Shown here one piece after another: positions 7,984-17,314 of a DNA stretch of 54,522 nt. A program made the translations under genes and the position numbers. Origin of the DNA: a virus; IMG/VR virus record IMGVR_UViG_3300025000_001274, positions 1 through 54,522 of that record; one strand, given 5' to 3'. Positions within the stretch are counted from its first letter, which is position 1, and each line of letters begins with the position of its first letter. The notes beneath the pieces were generated by a model. It saw nothing but the letters and a program-made list of their open reading frames with translations. It made no database searches and had not been told where the DNA came from.

Positions 7984-9777
7984 ATGCTAATTACTAAAAC
8001 AGTTAATATAAAATGGTGTTATAAAACTAAAAAATGGTATGAAAAACAAGGATATATTTTTACAAAATGGAATGACGAATTTGAAGTAAAAGTTGAGGAT
8101 TTGATTTGTGGAGCTAATGTATATGTTGATGTAACCTGCGATTGTGAAAGTTGTACGACCCCTATTATAAAACCTGTAAGATGGTGTGATTATTTAAAAT
8201 GTGTAAAAGAAGATGGTAGATATTATTGTCGTAAATGTGCAATAGGTTTATTTGCTAATGAAAATGCTAGAAAAACTAAGTTGAAAAACGGACTATCATT
8301 TTACCAATGGTGTTATGATAATTTGTCTAAAGAAGATGCAGATAAAATATTAGCAAGATGGGATTATGAGAAAAACAGACTAAGTCCTAAAGATGTTAGT
8401 TCTAGTTCGGTTGGTGCAAATAGAAAAGGATATTGGTTTAAATGTTTGGAACATCAAAATCATGAGTCAGAACAAAGAAGTATTAGCAGTTTTACAAGTG
8501 ATAAAAATAGAAATCTTAAATGTAGTCAATGTCATGTGTTAGCAATGACTCATCCTGAACTTGCAAAATATCTAGTAAATAAAGAAGACATTTATAAATA
8601 TTCTTTTGGTTCAAATGAAAAAATCCCTATGAAATGTCCTGAGTGTGGTCATGAAAAACCTATGAAAATCCCTCGTTTATTAAGGCAAGGTTTTGGTTGT
8701 GTAAAATGTTCAGATGGATTAAGCTATCCAAACAAGTTTATGTTTAATATATTAGAACAAATACAAGAATTAAATATAATTGAGAATTTTCAAACAGAGA
8801 AAACATTTGATTGGTTAATATATGAGTTTAAAGGAAAATTACGAAAAGGTAGATTGGATTTTTATTATAAAGTAAATGGTATGGCATATGGTATTGAAAC
8901 AGATGGAGGCTTTCATACGAAAGATAATGGAATGAGTGGTCAAACAAAGGAAGAAAGTAAATATATTGATGATGAAAAAGATAGGTTATGTAAAGAGCAT
9001 GATATAGAAGTGATTAGAATTGATTGTACTGAATCAAACTTAGAGTGGATAAAAAATAACGTGATGAAATCTGAATTACCTAAAATATTAAATTTTGTTG
9101 AAGGTAATATAGATTGGTTGAAATGTCAAGAATTTGCTTGTAATAGTTTAGTTAAAGTTGCATGTAATTTATGGAATAACGGTATAGATAACACATTAGA
9201 GATAGCAAATGAATTAAAAGTAGGTAGGAGTACTGCTACAAAGTACTTGAATAAAGGTTCATTACTAGGGTGGTGTAGTTATGACCCAAAAGAAGAAACA
9301 GAAAAGAATCATGGTAGTGAAAAACATTGCAAGCAAGTTATTTGTTTAAATACAAAAGAAATATTTTCCTCTTTAAAAGAAGCATGTATTAAATTTAATA
9401 TTAGGTCTTCAAATATGACCTATTGTTGTAGCAATGAATATAAAGCGAAAACAGCAGGAAAAGACCCTAATACAGGAGACGATTTATTATGGATGTATTA
9501 TGATGAATATATTGTAAAAAACAAAATTTCGGGTTGGTTTGAAGATTATTTAAATAACTATGGTTATAGCCATAAAGTAGTGTGTTTAACAACTGGTGAG
9601 ATATTTAATTCTCAAACAGAGGGTGCATTAAAATACAATTTAAAGAGTGGTAATAATATAAGAGCATGTTGTAATATTGAAGGAAAATCAGCAGGTAAAC
9701 ATCCAATCACAGGAGAAAAACTTATGTGGGTAACCTATAAGAATTACAACAAGCAAAATAACATCAATGTAAATTAA
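7984..9777 (+). CDS. Zinc-ribbon/EDxHD-like homing endonuclease with NUMOD repeats
   Basis: 597 residues. N-terminal half: repeated treble-clef zinc ribbons (CRKC, CSQCH, CPECGHEKP, CVKCSDG). Residues ~255-365: a nuclease core with RLDFYYKVNG, GIETDGGFH, D-x2-K and IEVIRIDC, as in PD-(D/E)XK/EDxHD homing endonucleases. Residues ~385-430: an HTH-like element. C-terminus: two NUMOD1-like modules (KQVICLNTKEIFSSLKEA and HKVVCLTTGEIFNSQTEG, each ending in a TAGK/SAGKxPxTG stretch). Zinc ribbons and NUMODs bind DNA and the core cuts an unoccupied allele. It is free-standing, between a terminator and the next promoter. Confidence 0.8.
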   Translation: MLITKTVNIKWCYKTKKWYEKQGYIFTKWNDEFEVKVEDLICGANVYVDVTCDCESCTTPIIKPVRWCDYLKCVKEDGRYYCRKCAIGLFANENARKTKLKNGLSFYQWCYDNLSKEDADKILARWDYEKNRLSPKDVSSSSVGANRKGYWFKCLEHQNHESEQRSISSFTSDKNRNLKCSQCHVLAMTHPELAKYLVNKEDIYKYSFGSNEKIPMKCPECGHEKPMKIPRLLRQGFGCVKCSDGLSYPNKFMFNILEQIQELNIIENFQTEKTFDWLIYEFKGKLRKGRLDFYYKVNGMAYGIETDGGFHTKDNGMSGQTKEESKYIDDEKDRLCKEHDIEVIRIDCTESNLEWIKNNVMKSELPKILNFVEGNIDWLKCQEFACNSLVKVACNLWNNGIDNTLEIANELKVGRSTATKYLNKGSLLGWCSYDPKEETEKNHGSEKHCKQVICLNTKEIFSSLKEACIKFNIRSSNMTYCCSNEYKAKTAGKDPNTGDDLLWMYYDEYIVKNKISGWFEDYLNNYGYSHKVVCLTTGEIFNSQTEGALKYNLKSGNNIRACCNIEGKSAGKHPITGEKLMWVTYKNYNKQNNINVN

Positions 9778-9814
9778 ATACTAATTATAAATTTATTTTT
9801 ATTTACATATCTGC

Positions 9815-9843
9815 TTGCATAAAGAATATAAATGTTATATAAT
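9815..9843 (+). promoter_or_regulatory. Sigma-A promoter of the lysogeny block
   Basis: TTGCAT (9815-9820), 17-base spacer, TATAAT (9838-9843), 38 bases before the next start codon. It drives the DGQHR and MrpR-like genes and probably the genes up to about 14 kb. Confidence 0.75.
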
Positions 9844-9881
9844 ACAATTATATTACTTGAATGTGAAGGAGCGATGTTTAA

Positions 9882-11246
9882 ATGCTTGAAGCAAAGTCAG
9901 CAGAACTTGTCAAAAATCTAAATAAAATTATAAGGAAATATGCTGGTAATGACAAAATTAGAAAGGTGATTATTGATCAATTTACCGAAAGGAACATGAA
10001 GGCATCTTTGGCTGTAAATATCTTAAACGAAAGATTTTTATTATCTACTCTTGATATTGATCAAGCAAAGGATTTGATTTTGCTATTCGTTTTTTCAACA
10101 AGTATGTATAAAGCTATACTAGAAAAAGAAACGAATAGCAACGCTTCTAATGAAGAACTTGCTGAAATATTAGATTTAGATCCTAAAGACTATTTTACTG
10201 AAATTGAAATGGAAAACCTAAAGGATTATAAGGCAGAAAGAAAATCTAAGGGAAAAGAAGACGAACCAATTATTCTTCCTAATATGATTCCGATTGCGCC
10301 TAATTCTTGGGTGGGGCCTCTATCATCTCAACAGTTTGCTGATTTAGATGCTGGAAATGAATTTATTTACAACTTTAAAACTCAACGTGATCCAGTGTAT
10401 GATGTTTACGGAACAAAAAAAATTAATTTAAGCAAAACAAAAGCGAAAGAAATTTCAGAAGGAATATTATCAGGAGATCAATTCCCAGATGCAATAGTCG
10501 TAAATGTGCTTAAAGATGGAACCGATGAAATAAGATATGAAAAAAATGGAGACTTAGTGATTTTATCAGGGACAAAAAATATTGTAGATGGTATGCATCG
10601 CAAAGTGGGAAACTCAATCGCTATCAACAAGAATCCTAATCTTTCCTTTAATTTCATATTAATTGTTACTAATTACAGTGAGGCAAAAGCACAAAAACAA
10701 ATGACTCAAATTAACAAGCAAAAACCTATGAAAATAGAACATATTAAGAATTTAGATAATTCTACAATGGGTAATGTTATTGTGGATGTCATTTCAGATA
10801 TAAAAACATCCGAATTTGCAGAAATGATTAGGGATTCAGATGCAGAATTAGAATATGGTGGTTTTGCTAAAAAAAATACCTTATCTACGAGTATTGAAGA
10901 GTGTTATAAGTCCGAATTAACCAATAAATTGCAAGTAAAACAAATTGCATCTCATGTTGCGAATGTTATAGATTATGTGATAGCACTGCGAGTAGACGAT
11001 TTTATAAAACATCCCGAAGAAACCAAAAAGACTAGTTATATTAATCATAAAAATATGTTTATTGGATATGTTGCACTATCTGCAAAAGTGTATAAAGATC
11101 CCAACTGGGAGATTAAAGTTGAGGAAACTCTAAATAAAATTGATTTTAATATTAGTAATCCATTCTGGAAAGATAATGATATTCTTGACCATGATGTTAA
11201 AAAATCATCTAGGAATAGTTTTTATAAATTATTCGGAAAATCATAA
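9882..11246 (+). CDS. DGQHR-domain (DndB-like) protein, possible YopQ counterpart
   Basis: 454 residues with a VDGMHR motif at about 235-240, the hallmark of the DGQHR/DndB family (ParB-like fold), and the downstream EAKAQKQMTQINKQKPM segment typical of the family. The family includes DNA-modification regulators, but no dnd genes are present. The next gene is an MrpR/YopR-like protein. SPbeta has yopQ (a protein of about this length) immediately before yopR, so this may be the YopQ counterpart; that link rests on order and size only. Probably a DNA-binding regulator of lysogeny. Confidence 0.65.
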   Translation: MLEAKSAELVKNLNKIIRKYAGNDKIRKVIIDQFTERNMKASLAVNILNERFLLSTLDIDQAKDLILLFVFSTSMYKAILEKETNSNASNEELAEILDLDPKDYFTEIEMENLKDYKAERKSKGKEDEPIILPNMIPIAPNSWVGPLSSQQFADLDAGNEFIYNFKTQRDPVYDVYGTKKINLSKTKAKEISEGILSGDQFPDAIVVNVLKDGTDEIRYEKNGDLVILSGTKNIVDGMHRKVGNSIAINKNPNLSFNFILIVTNYSEAKAQKQMTQINKQKPMKIEHIKNLDNSTMGNVIVDVISDIKTSEFAEMIRDSDAELEYGGFAKKNTLSTSIEECYKSELTNKLQVKQIASHVANVIDYVIALRVDDFIKHPEETKKTSYINHKNMFIGYVALSAKVYKDPNWEIKVEETLNKIDFNISNPFWKDNDILDHDVKKSSRNSFYKLFGKS

Positions 11247-11269
11247 ATTTTAAAAGGAGTTGGTGCTTT

Positions 11270-12295
11270 GTGTCTACTGAAAAAACCATAGTACTAGATG
11301 AAAATGAAGTTAAATTTGAAATTGATGCAAATTATAAAGAAGAGTTTTTAAATGATCTTAAACCAAGTACTCGATCATTTTATTCTTATATATTAAAATT
11401 GGCTGATGAATATGAAAAAGAAATCGGGAAAAGCATTTTCAACTTTAATATTGAGGATAGAGATGAGTTTTTAGTTGTAAAATACAAAAACAAAAATATT
11501 TACTCATTTCAAACCACATTATCTCCACTAAAAAAATATGTAGATTGGTGTATATCTAAAAACTTTGTTGTACATTTTCAAAACATTTTTGCTGCGATTT
11601 TAACCAAGGATTATAATGAGTATATCAATGTTCAAGCAAAAGAAAATTCTTATATACCTTTATCAGAATGTAGAGAATTTCAATCTAAATTAGTAAATTA
11701 TCAGGACAGAGCAATTATTGAATTGCCAAATCTAGGGGTTAGAGGTCGTACTGAAAAAGGTAATACTCTTGAGGAACTAGTTAATCTAAAAGTTAAAGAT
11801 ATCGACTGGAAAGAAAAGAGACTATATCTCACTAAAAACAATGGTGAATTTAGATGGATGGATGTAGATGATTATACTTTAGATTTACTCAAAAAGGTTA
11901 TTGATCAAGATTTTTATATTGCTAATAATGGATTGAAGACAAAACCTAATGATGATGGAGTATACGAAAGTACGGATAGGGGAAGAATAATCAATAAAAC
12001 TGAATATGTTTTTAGAACTCCAGGAAAGAACAAAAATGGAAAAGTTGATTATCAATTCTTTGCTAGTAGAATACAACGAATTCAAAAATGGTTAGGTAAT
12101 CCTTATATTAGTATCAGTAATCTTTATTTTTCTGCAATTATTGAATATGCCAAAGAAGAAAAGAAAAAGAAAGGCGAACTAACTAAGGATGACTATATCA
12201 AAATTAATGAGAGGTTTGAATTTGGAGAAAATGGGGAAAAATATCTCTTTAAGACTAAAGAACTAATTGCAACTTATTTGGATGATGAGAGGTAA
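11270..12295 (+). CDS. MrpR/YopR-like catalytically dead tyrosine-recombinase protein
   Basis: 341 residues. The N-terminal ~100 resemble a core-binding (SAM-like) domain (LKPSTRSFYSYILKLADEYE). The next part has GVRGRTEKGNTLEELVNLKVKDIDW, a distorted recombinase box I with an insertion, then a beta-hairpin KNNGEFRWMDVD. The HxLRH box II reads ISNLYFSAIIEYAKE and no catalytic Tyr motif follows, so recombination is unlikely. SPbeta MrpR (YopR), the master lysogeny repressor, has this same dead-recombinase design and length (about 325). The GTG start 10 bases after AGGAG is preferred. Likely the phage repressor. Confidence 0.65.
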   Translation: MSTEKTIVLDENEVKFEIDANYKEEFLNDLKPSTRSFYSYILKLADEYEKEIGKSIFNFNIEDRDEFLVVKYKNKNIYSFQTTLSPLKKYVDWCISKNFVVHFQNIFAAILTKDYNEYINVQAKENSYIPLSECREFQSKLVNYQDRAIIELPNLGVRGRTEKGNTLEELVNLKVKDIDWKEKRLYLTKNNGEFRWMDVDDYTLDLLKKVIDQDFYIANNGLKTKPNDDGVYESTDRGRIINKTEYVFRTPGKNKNGKVDYQFFASRIQRIQKWLGNPYISISNLYFSAIIEYAKEEKKKKGELTKDDYIKINERFEFGENGEKYLFKTKELIATYLDDER

Positions 12296-12300
12296 ATGTT

Positions 12301-12702
12301 ATGCAAAATACGTTATCAGAAATGTGGAATAAGTATAGCTTACTTCTCTCCTTTAAAAATGAAATGAATAAACTAGGTTATGCTTCTAAAGATTTGTACT
12401 GTATTTATGTTCAACTATATCTTTTGATGGAGTTAATCGAGATAGAAAGTGAAAATGGTTTAGAAATTTTATTGAAAAAAACTTATTTTCGCTTACTCAA
12501 GAAGATAAATAAGGGAATTGAGTATTTACCTGATATTATTGAAACACCAGAAGAATGGGTATTAAACAAGATCGAAAATGATATAGATGCTTGGACTGAT
12601 TCAGATGTTCTTATTTTTACTACAAAGTCAAATGTTGTAGCATTTAGTAAATTATCTAGAAAAAGTACAGGTAGTCAGTATATTGATGGTAAATGGCAAT
12701 AA
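12301..12702 (+). CDS. Hypothetical helical protein of the repressor operon
   Basis: Not recognised; 133 residues, mainly helical, with a hydrophobic helix LYCIYVQLYLLMELIEIE. It starts five bases after the MrpR-like stop, with GATGAGAGG as ribosome site, so it belongs to the same operon and may work with the repressor. Confidence 0.7.
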   Translation: MQNTLSEMWNKYSLLLSFKNEMNKLGYASKDLYCIYVQLYLLMELIEIESENGLEILLKKTYFRLLKKINKGIEYLPDIIETPEEWVLNKIENDIDAWTDSDVLIFTTKSNVVAFSKLSRKSTGSQYIDGKWQ

Positions 12703-12716
12703 GAAGGGAAATGATA

Positions 12717-13121
12717 TTGATGAATGTAGGAGAAAAGATTTTATCGTTTAAAGAAAGGTTAAATCATAAATATTTTGCAGATTTTGCTAGAGCAGCAAAC
12801 ATTCCTCCTGCGTGGTTAAATGAAATTAAAGACAAAGAAGAAATCAAACAAATAAGCGATATGTCATATCTTATAAATCTTTGCTCATATTTAGGTATGA
12901 CAATTGATGATTTTTTAAGAAATGATGATGTTATAAAAGAAGAAATTTCTGAAGTTATTGATGTTAATTCAGAAGATATTAGTGTTTTACTCAATAACAT
13001 GATAGTATTATTACGAAAGGAAGGAACAAAAATGGATAATGTAATTATGAATGATAAAAGTAAAGAAATTTGCATAGATAGTCTTGCGGTTGTAAAAACA
13101 CTAGTTAAACAACATTTATAA
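12717..13121 (+). CDS. XRE-type helix-turn-helix regulator
   Basis: 134 residues. The first ~65 form a Cro/CI-like HTH (FKERLNHKYFADFARAANIPPAWLNEIKD, then LINLCSYLGMTIDDFLRND). The C-terminal part is an acidic helix. Start: ATG 12693 and 12711 lie before or on the ribosome site AGAAGGG, so TTG 12717 (or ATG 12720) is preferred. Probably a phage transcription regulator acting with the two genes before it. Confidence 0.65.
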   Translation: MMNVGEKILSFKERLNHKYFADFARAANIPPAWLNEIKDKEEIKQISDMSYLINLCSYLGMTIDDFLRNDDVIKEEISEVIDVNSEDISVLLNNMIVLLRKEGTKMDNVIMNDKSKEICIDSLAVVKTLVKQHL

Positions 13122-13138
13122 AGGATGTGAATATAATC

Positions 13139-13996
13139 ATGGTGTTTAAAGGAAGATCAACTGATACATTTGAAATGGATGATATTGAAGTTTATCAATT
13201 AGTAAAAGAAGGTTCTTTAAGATCATATCCAAGTGGATTTTGGGACGGAATTACAGCTTCCAAGACAGCAGAAAAAATCACAAAATATGTTTTCAAGGAT
13301 GTTTTAAATTGGAGTATTGATGACATTAAGGTAAAAGTCACTAGAGAAATATTTGAGGAATATAAATTAGTTGGAATGCTTAAAAATATATATGATTCCA
13401 GCATGTATATTTGTTTGGGAGAAGTCTATCCAGAATTAAAGGAATGGGCAAGCAAACAATATCAAACCAATGAACATGCTGATTTTATCCATAGAAGGTA
13501 CTCAGATGACGAATTGATTTATATTCTTCAAGAAAAATCAAAGGAATTAAATAGAATCCCAAAAGGGGTTGATATGAAAACGCCAAGTAGTGCTATTTAT
13601 AGCAGTAGATTCGGTTCATGGGAAAAATCTTTAATGAAAGCAGGATTAATTGAAGACATTTATAAAGATGTTGATTTTAGAAAGAACTCCAAAGAATCGG
13701 TTATATCTCATTTAAAAGAATTATTTGCAGAAAAGGAAAGAGTATTAGATAAAGATGAAATATTCGCTATTTATCCTGAAGGATTAATTAAAGAATACTT
13801 TGGGACTTATAATAAACTTGAAAAAGTTATTATTGCAGAATATACTAAAAAAGAACTTACTAAAATATTGAAAAAGAAGCAAGAAAAATTAGGTAGAGTT
13901 CCGAGCAATAAAGATATGAAGTTTCCAATGGCTATTGTGTTCATAGACAAATTTGGAAGTTGGCAGGAGGTGATTGACAAATTGGAGAAACCTTAA
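13139..13996 (+). CDS. HNH_repeat-type DNA-binding protein
   Basis: 285 residues. Two clear copies of the homing-endonuclease-associated repeat: one around residues 120-170 (ELIYILQEKSKELNRIPKG ... SSRFGSWEKSLMKAGL) and one at the C-terminus (ELTKILKKKQEKLGRVPSNK ... IDKFGSWQEVIDKL), with a degenerate copy between. No nuclease residues are visible, so it is probably a sequence-specific DNA binder. GTG 13127 overlaps the ribosome site GGATGTGA, hence ATG 13139. Confidence 0.65.
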   Translation: MVFKGRSTDTFEMDDIEVYQLVKEGSLRSYPSGFWDGITASKTAEKITKYVFKDVLNWSIDDIKVKVTREIFEEYKLVGMLKNIYDSSMYICLGEVYPELKEWASKQYQTNEHADFIHRRYSDDELIYILQEKSKELNRIPKGVDMKTPSSAIYSSRFGSWEKSLMKAGLIEDIYKDVDFRKNSKESVISHLKELFAEKERVLDKDEIFAIYPEGLIKEYFGTYNKLEKVIIAEYTKKELTKILKKKQEKLGRVPSNKDMKFPMAIVFIDKFGSWQEVIDKLEKP

Positions 13997-14100
13997 AATG
14001 TTTTGTTATATCGGGATGTATTATTATATCTCGATAATACATAAAATTTAAACACTTATTATTCAATAAATAATATTTTCAAAAGAAAGTGAGTCACCAA

Positions 14101-14667
14101 ATGAGGAAAAATTCACTAAAACATAATATATTGTTTGTCAGCGTGATTAGTGCATTTATTCTCTATGGAAGCACAAATGGAAATCATATTGTAAATGAGA
14201 GCATAAATATAAAAAACACTAATCATATCAATAATTATATAGGAAGTGATGCTAATGTCTTAAAAGAACTAAGAAAGCAATACATAATTGTTAAGACTGA
14301 TGAAAAACCAGAACCAATGGAGTTTATTGTAACAGCCTATGACCTTTCATTTAATAGTTGTCAGAAGTCAAGAGGTTCAAAGGGATATGGTATTACTTCA
14401 TCTGGATATGACTTGAGAGGTCATACAATTGATTCTGCTAGGGTTATTTCAACAGACCCTAGTATTATACCAATTGGAAGTAAAGTAAGACTTACATTCA
14501 AAGAAGACAAGTATAAGAAGTATGATAATATCTATACTGCTTTAGATAAAGGAGGTTTAATAAAAAATCAAAGGATTGATTTATTTGTAGGTGATAATAT
14601 CTGGTCAAAAAATAAGATTAAAGATTTCGGAGTTACAACTGCATATGTTGAAATAATTAAGGATTAA
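14101..14667 (+). CDS. 3D-domain secreted cell-wall protein
   Basis: 188 residues: an N-terminal membrane/signal segment (KHNILFVSVISAFILYG), a spacer, and a C-terminal 3D domain (EFIVTAYDLS, GHTIDSARVISTDPSIIPIGS, YTALDKGGLIKNQRIDLFVG) with the three conserved Asp. 3D domains occur in lytic transglycosylase-like proteins of Firmicutes, and SPbeta YorM carries one. It probably acts on peptidoglycan outside the membrane. GTG 14089 overlaps the GTGAG ribosome site, so ATG 14101 is chosen. Confidence 0.8.
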   Translation: MRKNSLKHNILFVSVISAFILYGSTNGNHIVNESINIKNTNHINNYIGSDANVLKELRKQYIIVKTDEKPEPMEFIVTAYDLSFNSCQKSRGSKGYGITSSGYDLRGHTIDSARVISTDPSIIPIGSKVRLTFKEDKYKKYDNIYTALDKGGLIKNQRIDLFVGDNIWSKNKIKDFGVTTAYVEIIKD

Positions 14668-14756
14668 ATTGCCTAATATTCTGTAACAAATTTAATAAAT
14701 CCACATAGTTTATAAAGTAAAAAATAAAATTATTATAAAAGGAGTGTATTAAGTTT

Positions 14757-14954
14757 ATGATTAGAAGACCAGTGAAAGAGGTTTATATTAATGATGTCTG
14801 GAACGCAATCCCCTATAAAAATAATAAGGATAAAATTAGGATTACCAAAGAATTAGAAGCAAACAGACATAGGCGAGGGATTAAATTTATTGAAGATGAT
14901 GACAGAGGGAATATAATTTATTCTCATAGAATGGAAGAAGGAGCATTTCACTAA
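14757..14954 (+). CDS. Hypothetical protein, 65 aa
   Basis: A basic, Arg-rich small protein (IRRPVKEVYINDVWNAIPYK, RHRRGIKF) of unknown function. AAAGGAGTG lies a little far (about 12 bases) before the ATG. It opens the field of small early genes. Confidence 0.65.
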   Translation: MIRRPVKEVYINDVWNAIPYKNNKDKIRITKELEANRHRRGIKFIEDDDRGNIIYSHRMEEGAFH

Positions 14955-15066
14955 TACATAAAACAAGGCAAAATTAAATATCTCTAACCCCTTTAATTAT
15001 CATCCCTCATTCGTATAACTCCTTTAAAGGACAAACTAAAATTAAAGAGAAGAGAGTGTTGTTTAA

Positions 15067-15528
15067 ATGATTATCACTAAAAGAGTAGAGGTAACAAAAA
15101 CTGAACAAATTTTAGTTGGAAAAGTATGTAATAAATGTGGTAATGTTTTTGAGCCACACGATGAACAGGTTAAACCTTTTGAATCTCAAATGGGGTACAA
15201 TGTAAACTGGAAATGTGAATTGTGTGATATGTGTATATTAAGTATTATAAAAACCTTTGCAATAGTTCCTGAAAATTTTATGAGTGATTCTAACTTTACT
15301 TCTTCATTTGATTTAGATCATGAATTGCATCAAAGGCTCTTCGATGTATGGAAGGCAACAAATGTATGGAACTGTGATGAGAATCCTTGGAAAGATTTCT
15401 ATAGTGAAGATAATTCAGATCAAGAAGATGAATCTTACGAAGAGTATGAGGAATATAATGAAGAAGTTTCTGATGCTCTAGAAGATAGAAAACCATTACA
15501 TACCAATCCTTTTAAATTAGTAAAGTAG
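15067..15528 (+). CDS. Zinc-ribbon hypothetical protein
   Basis: 153 residues with CNKCGNVFEPHDE and CELCDMC, a four-Cys zinc site, followed by a Trp-containing middle and a very acidic C-terminus (EDNSDQEDESYEEYEEYNEE). Function unknown; the acidic tail suggests protein contacts. Confidence 0.75.
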   Translation: MIITKRVEVTKTEQILVGKVCNKCGNVFEPHDEQVKPFESQMGYNVNWKCELCDMCILSIIKTFAIVPENFMSDSNFTSSFDLDHELHQRLFDVWKATNVWNCDENPWKDFYSEDNSDQEDESYEEYEEYNEEVSDALEDRKPLHTNPFKLVK

Positions 15529-15576
15529 GATAAATCAAAAATATAGTGTATAATATATTAAAAGGAGATGTATAAA

Positions 15577-15759
15577 ATGAGAGTTAAAATTATTAAAAAT
15601 GACCAGCTACAAGGTGGAAACGTAGATATTAGTGGGTTTATTGGGCAAGTTTTTGACGCTAGACCATATTATAAAAAGAATATTGAAGTTAATTTTACCA
15701 AAGAATTTGGAGGAAATTATATTGTTTATGAAGGTGAATATGAGGTAGTTGAGGAGTAA
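15577..15759 (+). CDS. Hypothetical protein, 60 aa
   Basis: A small beta-rich protein (VKIIKNDQLQGGNVDISGFIGQ ... YIVYEGEYEVVEE), possibly SH3-like. ATG 15568 overlaps AAGGAG; ATG 15577 has eight-base spacing and is preferred. Confidence 0.65.
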   Translation: MRVKIIKNDQLQGGNVDISGFIGQVFDARPYYKKNIEVNFTKEFGGNYIVYEGEYEVVEE

Positions 15760-15806
15760 AATCTAACTTAAAATTGGAGATTGAAGGGGAAAGGAGAGAA
15801 GATAAA

Positions 15807-16210
15807 ATGTATAAAAATAAATGTGATAATTGTGTAAAAGGCAATATTTGTGCAGTAAATGCTAAAGTTGGAGAGGTAAAACAAGAATTACACTCTCAAG
15901 CATATAAATTACAATGCTCTCTATTAGATAATATGCATTATATCAACAAAGCAGAGTGTACTTTTATGAAGAAACTAAATTTGGTGTCAAAGAATGTAAG
16001 CATTATTTAGAGAAAAATCCACAATATCTTGATGATAAAAATAAGGAGGAGTTAGAGCAATCAGAAATAGAAAAGGAAATCGCTACAGTATTCTTTAACG
16101 CATTAAAATTATATCCTGCTCACCATGGATTGAATTTTAATATGAGCGTTGAAAGTAAAGAAGAAGGAGATGATGGTTTAGATAAACTTAGTAAAATTTG
16201 TGGATTTTAA
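15807..16210 (+). pseudogene. Cys-rich small gene with frameshift
   Basis: The first frame (ATG 15807, AAGGAGAG upstream) encodes MYKNKCDNCVKGNICAVNA... ending KAECTF. It then appears to continue in the next frame as YEETKFGVKECKHYLEKNPQ ... KLSKICGF, stopping at 16210. One extra T in the run 15962-15965 joins them so that the Cys pattern C-x2-C ... C ... C-x3-C is continuous. In the literal reading there are two overlapping ORFs, the second with no ribosome site. Likely one zinc-binding protein of ~133 residues, broken here. Confidence 0.55.
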
Positions 16211-16351
16211 TACCAGTTCTAGGGTATGCAAAAGCAGAAATTAGGACTTATGAATATGGTAGAAAGATTTCAGATATCAATCTTACTTTAAAAAAAATAA
16301 TTTTGGAGTTTCTATTAATTATCGTTGTTATGGAATAGGATATAAGAAATG
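16200..16351 (+). pseudogene. Gene remnant with poly-A frameshift
   Basis: A frame without a supported start encodes LGYAKAEIRTYEYGRKISDINLTLKK. With one extra A in the eight-A run 16290-16297 it continues NNFGVSINYRCYGIGYKK to a TGA at 16351. The corrected tail looks protein-like while the literal one does not. Remnant of a small unknown gene in an otherwise empty gap. Confidence 0.35.
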
Positions 16352-16430
16352 AATTTTAATTGTAAAACAATATGCTAATTCAATATCAAATGATTTTGAT
16401 AATTACAAGAATTAAAAAGGAGAAAATTAT

Positions 16431-16820
16431 ATGAAAAAACAAAATGAAGATAAATATCTCCCATACAAAAAGAAAGATTTTAGAAATTATTGGTGCTATC
16501 CAGATTCAACTTTTCCAACATTACAACCCTTTGAAGTAATTAGACCATTCACCGAAGAAGAAAAAGAGGATTGGACAAAAGGTGAAGATTATGATGAAGA
16601 AGTATATTTAGTTAAAAGTTATGATGAAAATGGATCAATGGATGAATATGGGGCATCAGATAGGGATATTCTTATCGAACATGAAATAGACCCTGAAACA
16701 TGGAGAATTTGCTTAATTAATTTGCTGGACAGAATGGAATATTGCGATGATGATATTATGGATTTTATTAAAGAATGCAAGATTGAGCAATATATAAAAA
16801 GACACTTATATGATTATTGA
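16431..16820 (+). CDS. Acidic hypothetical protein, 129 aa
   Basis: Not recognised. Acidic and soluble, Tyr/Trp rich in the first half (FRNYWCYPDSTFPTLQPFEV) with a helical C-terminus. AAAGGAG nine bases before ATG. Confidence 0.75.
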   Translation: MKKQNEDKYLPYKKKDFRNYWCYPDSTFPTLQPFEVIRPFTEEEKEDWTKGEDYDEEVYLVKSYDENGSMDEYGASDRDILIEHEIDPETWRICLINLLDRMEYCDDDIMDFIKECKIEQYIKRHLYDY

Positions 16821-16898
16821 TTAAATAAATTTAGAAAGAAGGATGCACGACGGCAAATTATCAAGTGAAATTGTAAAGAAAGGGTTGAGTAATTAATA

Positions 16899-17066
16899 AT
16901 GAATAAGGCAGAACTTTGGGATGAATTAAAATTATATTTAACCAAAACAGTTCCTTCATTATGTGTTGGCAGAGACAATATGTTTAAGTTGTTAGAGAGA
17001 TATAAACCTGAGTGGGTTAAGTTACATCGTTGGCCAATGCCTAACAATGATGAGGAAGGAGAATAA
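16899..17066 (+). CDS. Small hypothetical protein, 55 aa
   Basis: A 55-codon frame (MNKAELWDELKLYLTKTVPS ... LERYKPEWVKLHRWPM) with AAAGGG upstream at slightly long spacing. Its 3' end contains the ribosome site of the next gene, as in coupled phage genes. Function unknown. Confidence 0.6.
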   Translation: MNKAELWDELKLYLTKTVPSLCVGRDNMFKLLERYKPEWVKLHRWPMPNNDEEGE

Positions 17067-17067
17067 A

Positions 17068-17310
17068 ATGAGAAACAAACTAATCATAGAAAAAGAAAAA
17101 GACTTCATCAATTATCTTAAATTTAAACACAATTTCATGACAGAAAATATTCAACAATTAAATGATGAGAAATTAGACCTAGAAACTAAATTAATTGAAA
17201 ATTTAATCTGTCCTGAATGTTATTCTATATTAAATAAAGAAAAACGTAAAGATTATGTTCATTATGATTGTACGAATTGTTGGTATGATACATATTCTCA
17301 AAAGTATTAG
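17068..17310 (+). CDS. Zinc-ribbon hypothetical protein, 80 aa
   Basis: Starts at ATG 17068, eight bases after GAAGGAG; the ATG at 17047 lies upstream of that site. The helical N-terminus is followed by CPECYSIL and CTNCWYDT, a two-knuckle zinc ribbon. Function unknown. Confidence 0.7.
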   Translation: MRNKLIIEKEKDFINYLKFKHNFMTENIQQLNDEKLDLETKLIENLICPECYSILNKEKRKDYVHYDCTNCWYDTYSQKY

Positions 17311-17314
17311 AAAA

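Noticed and set aside
11270-12295. Active phage integrase
   Set aside because: The N-terminal and box I-like regions are recombinase-like, but no HxLRH box or catalytic Tyr motif is visible; a dead-recombinase repressor fits better.
14009-14036. Terminator before the 3D-domain gene
   Set aside because: TATCGGGAT/ATCTCGATA stem has a mismatch and no T-tract follows.
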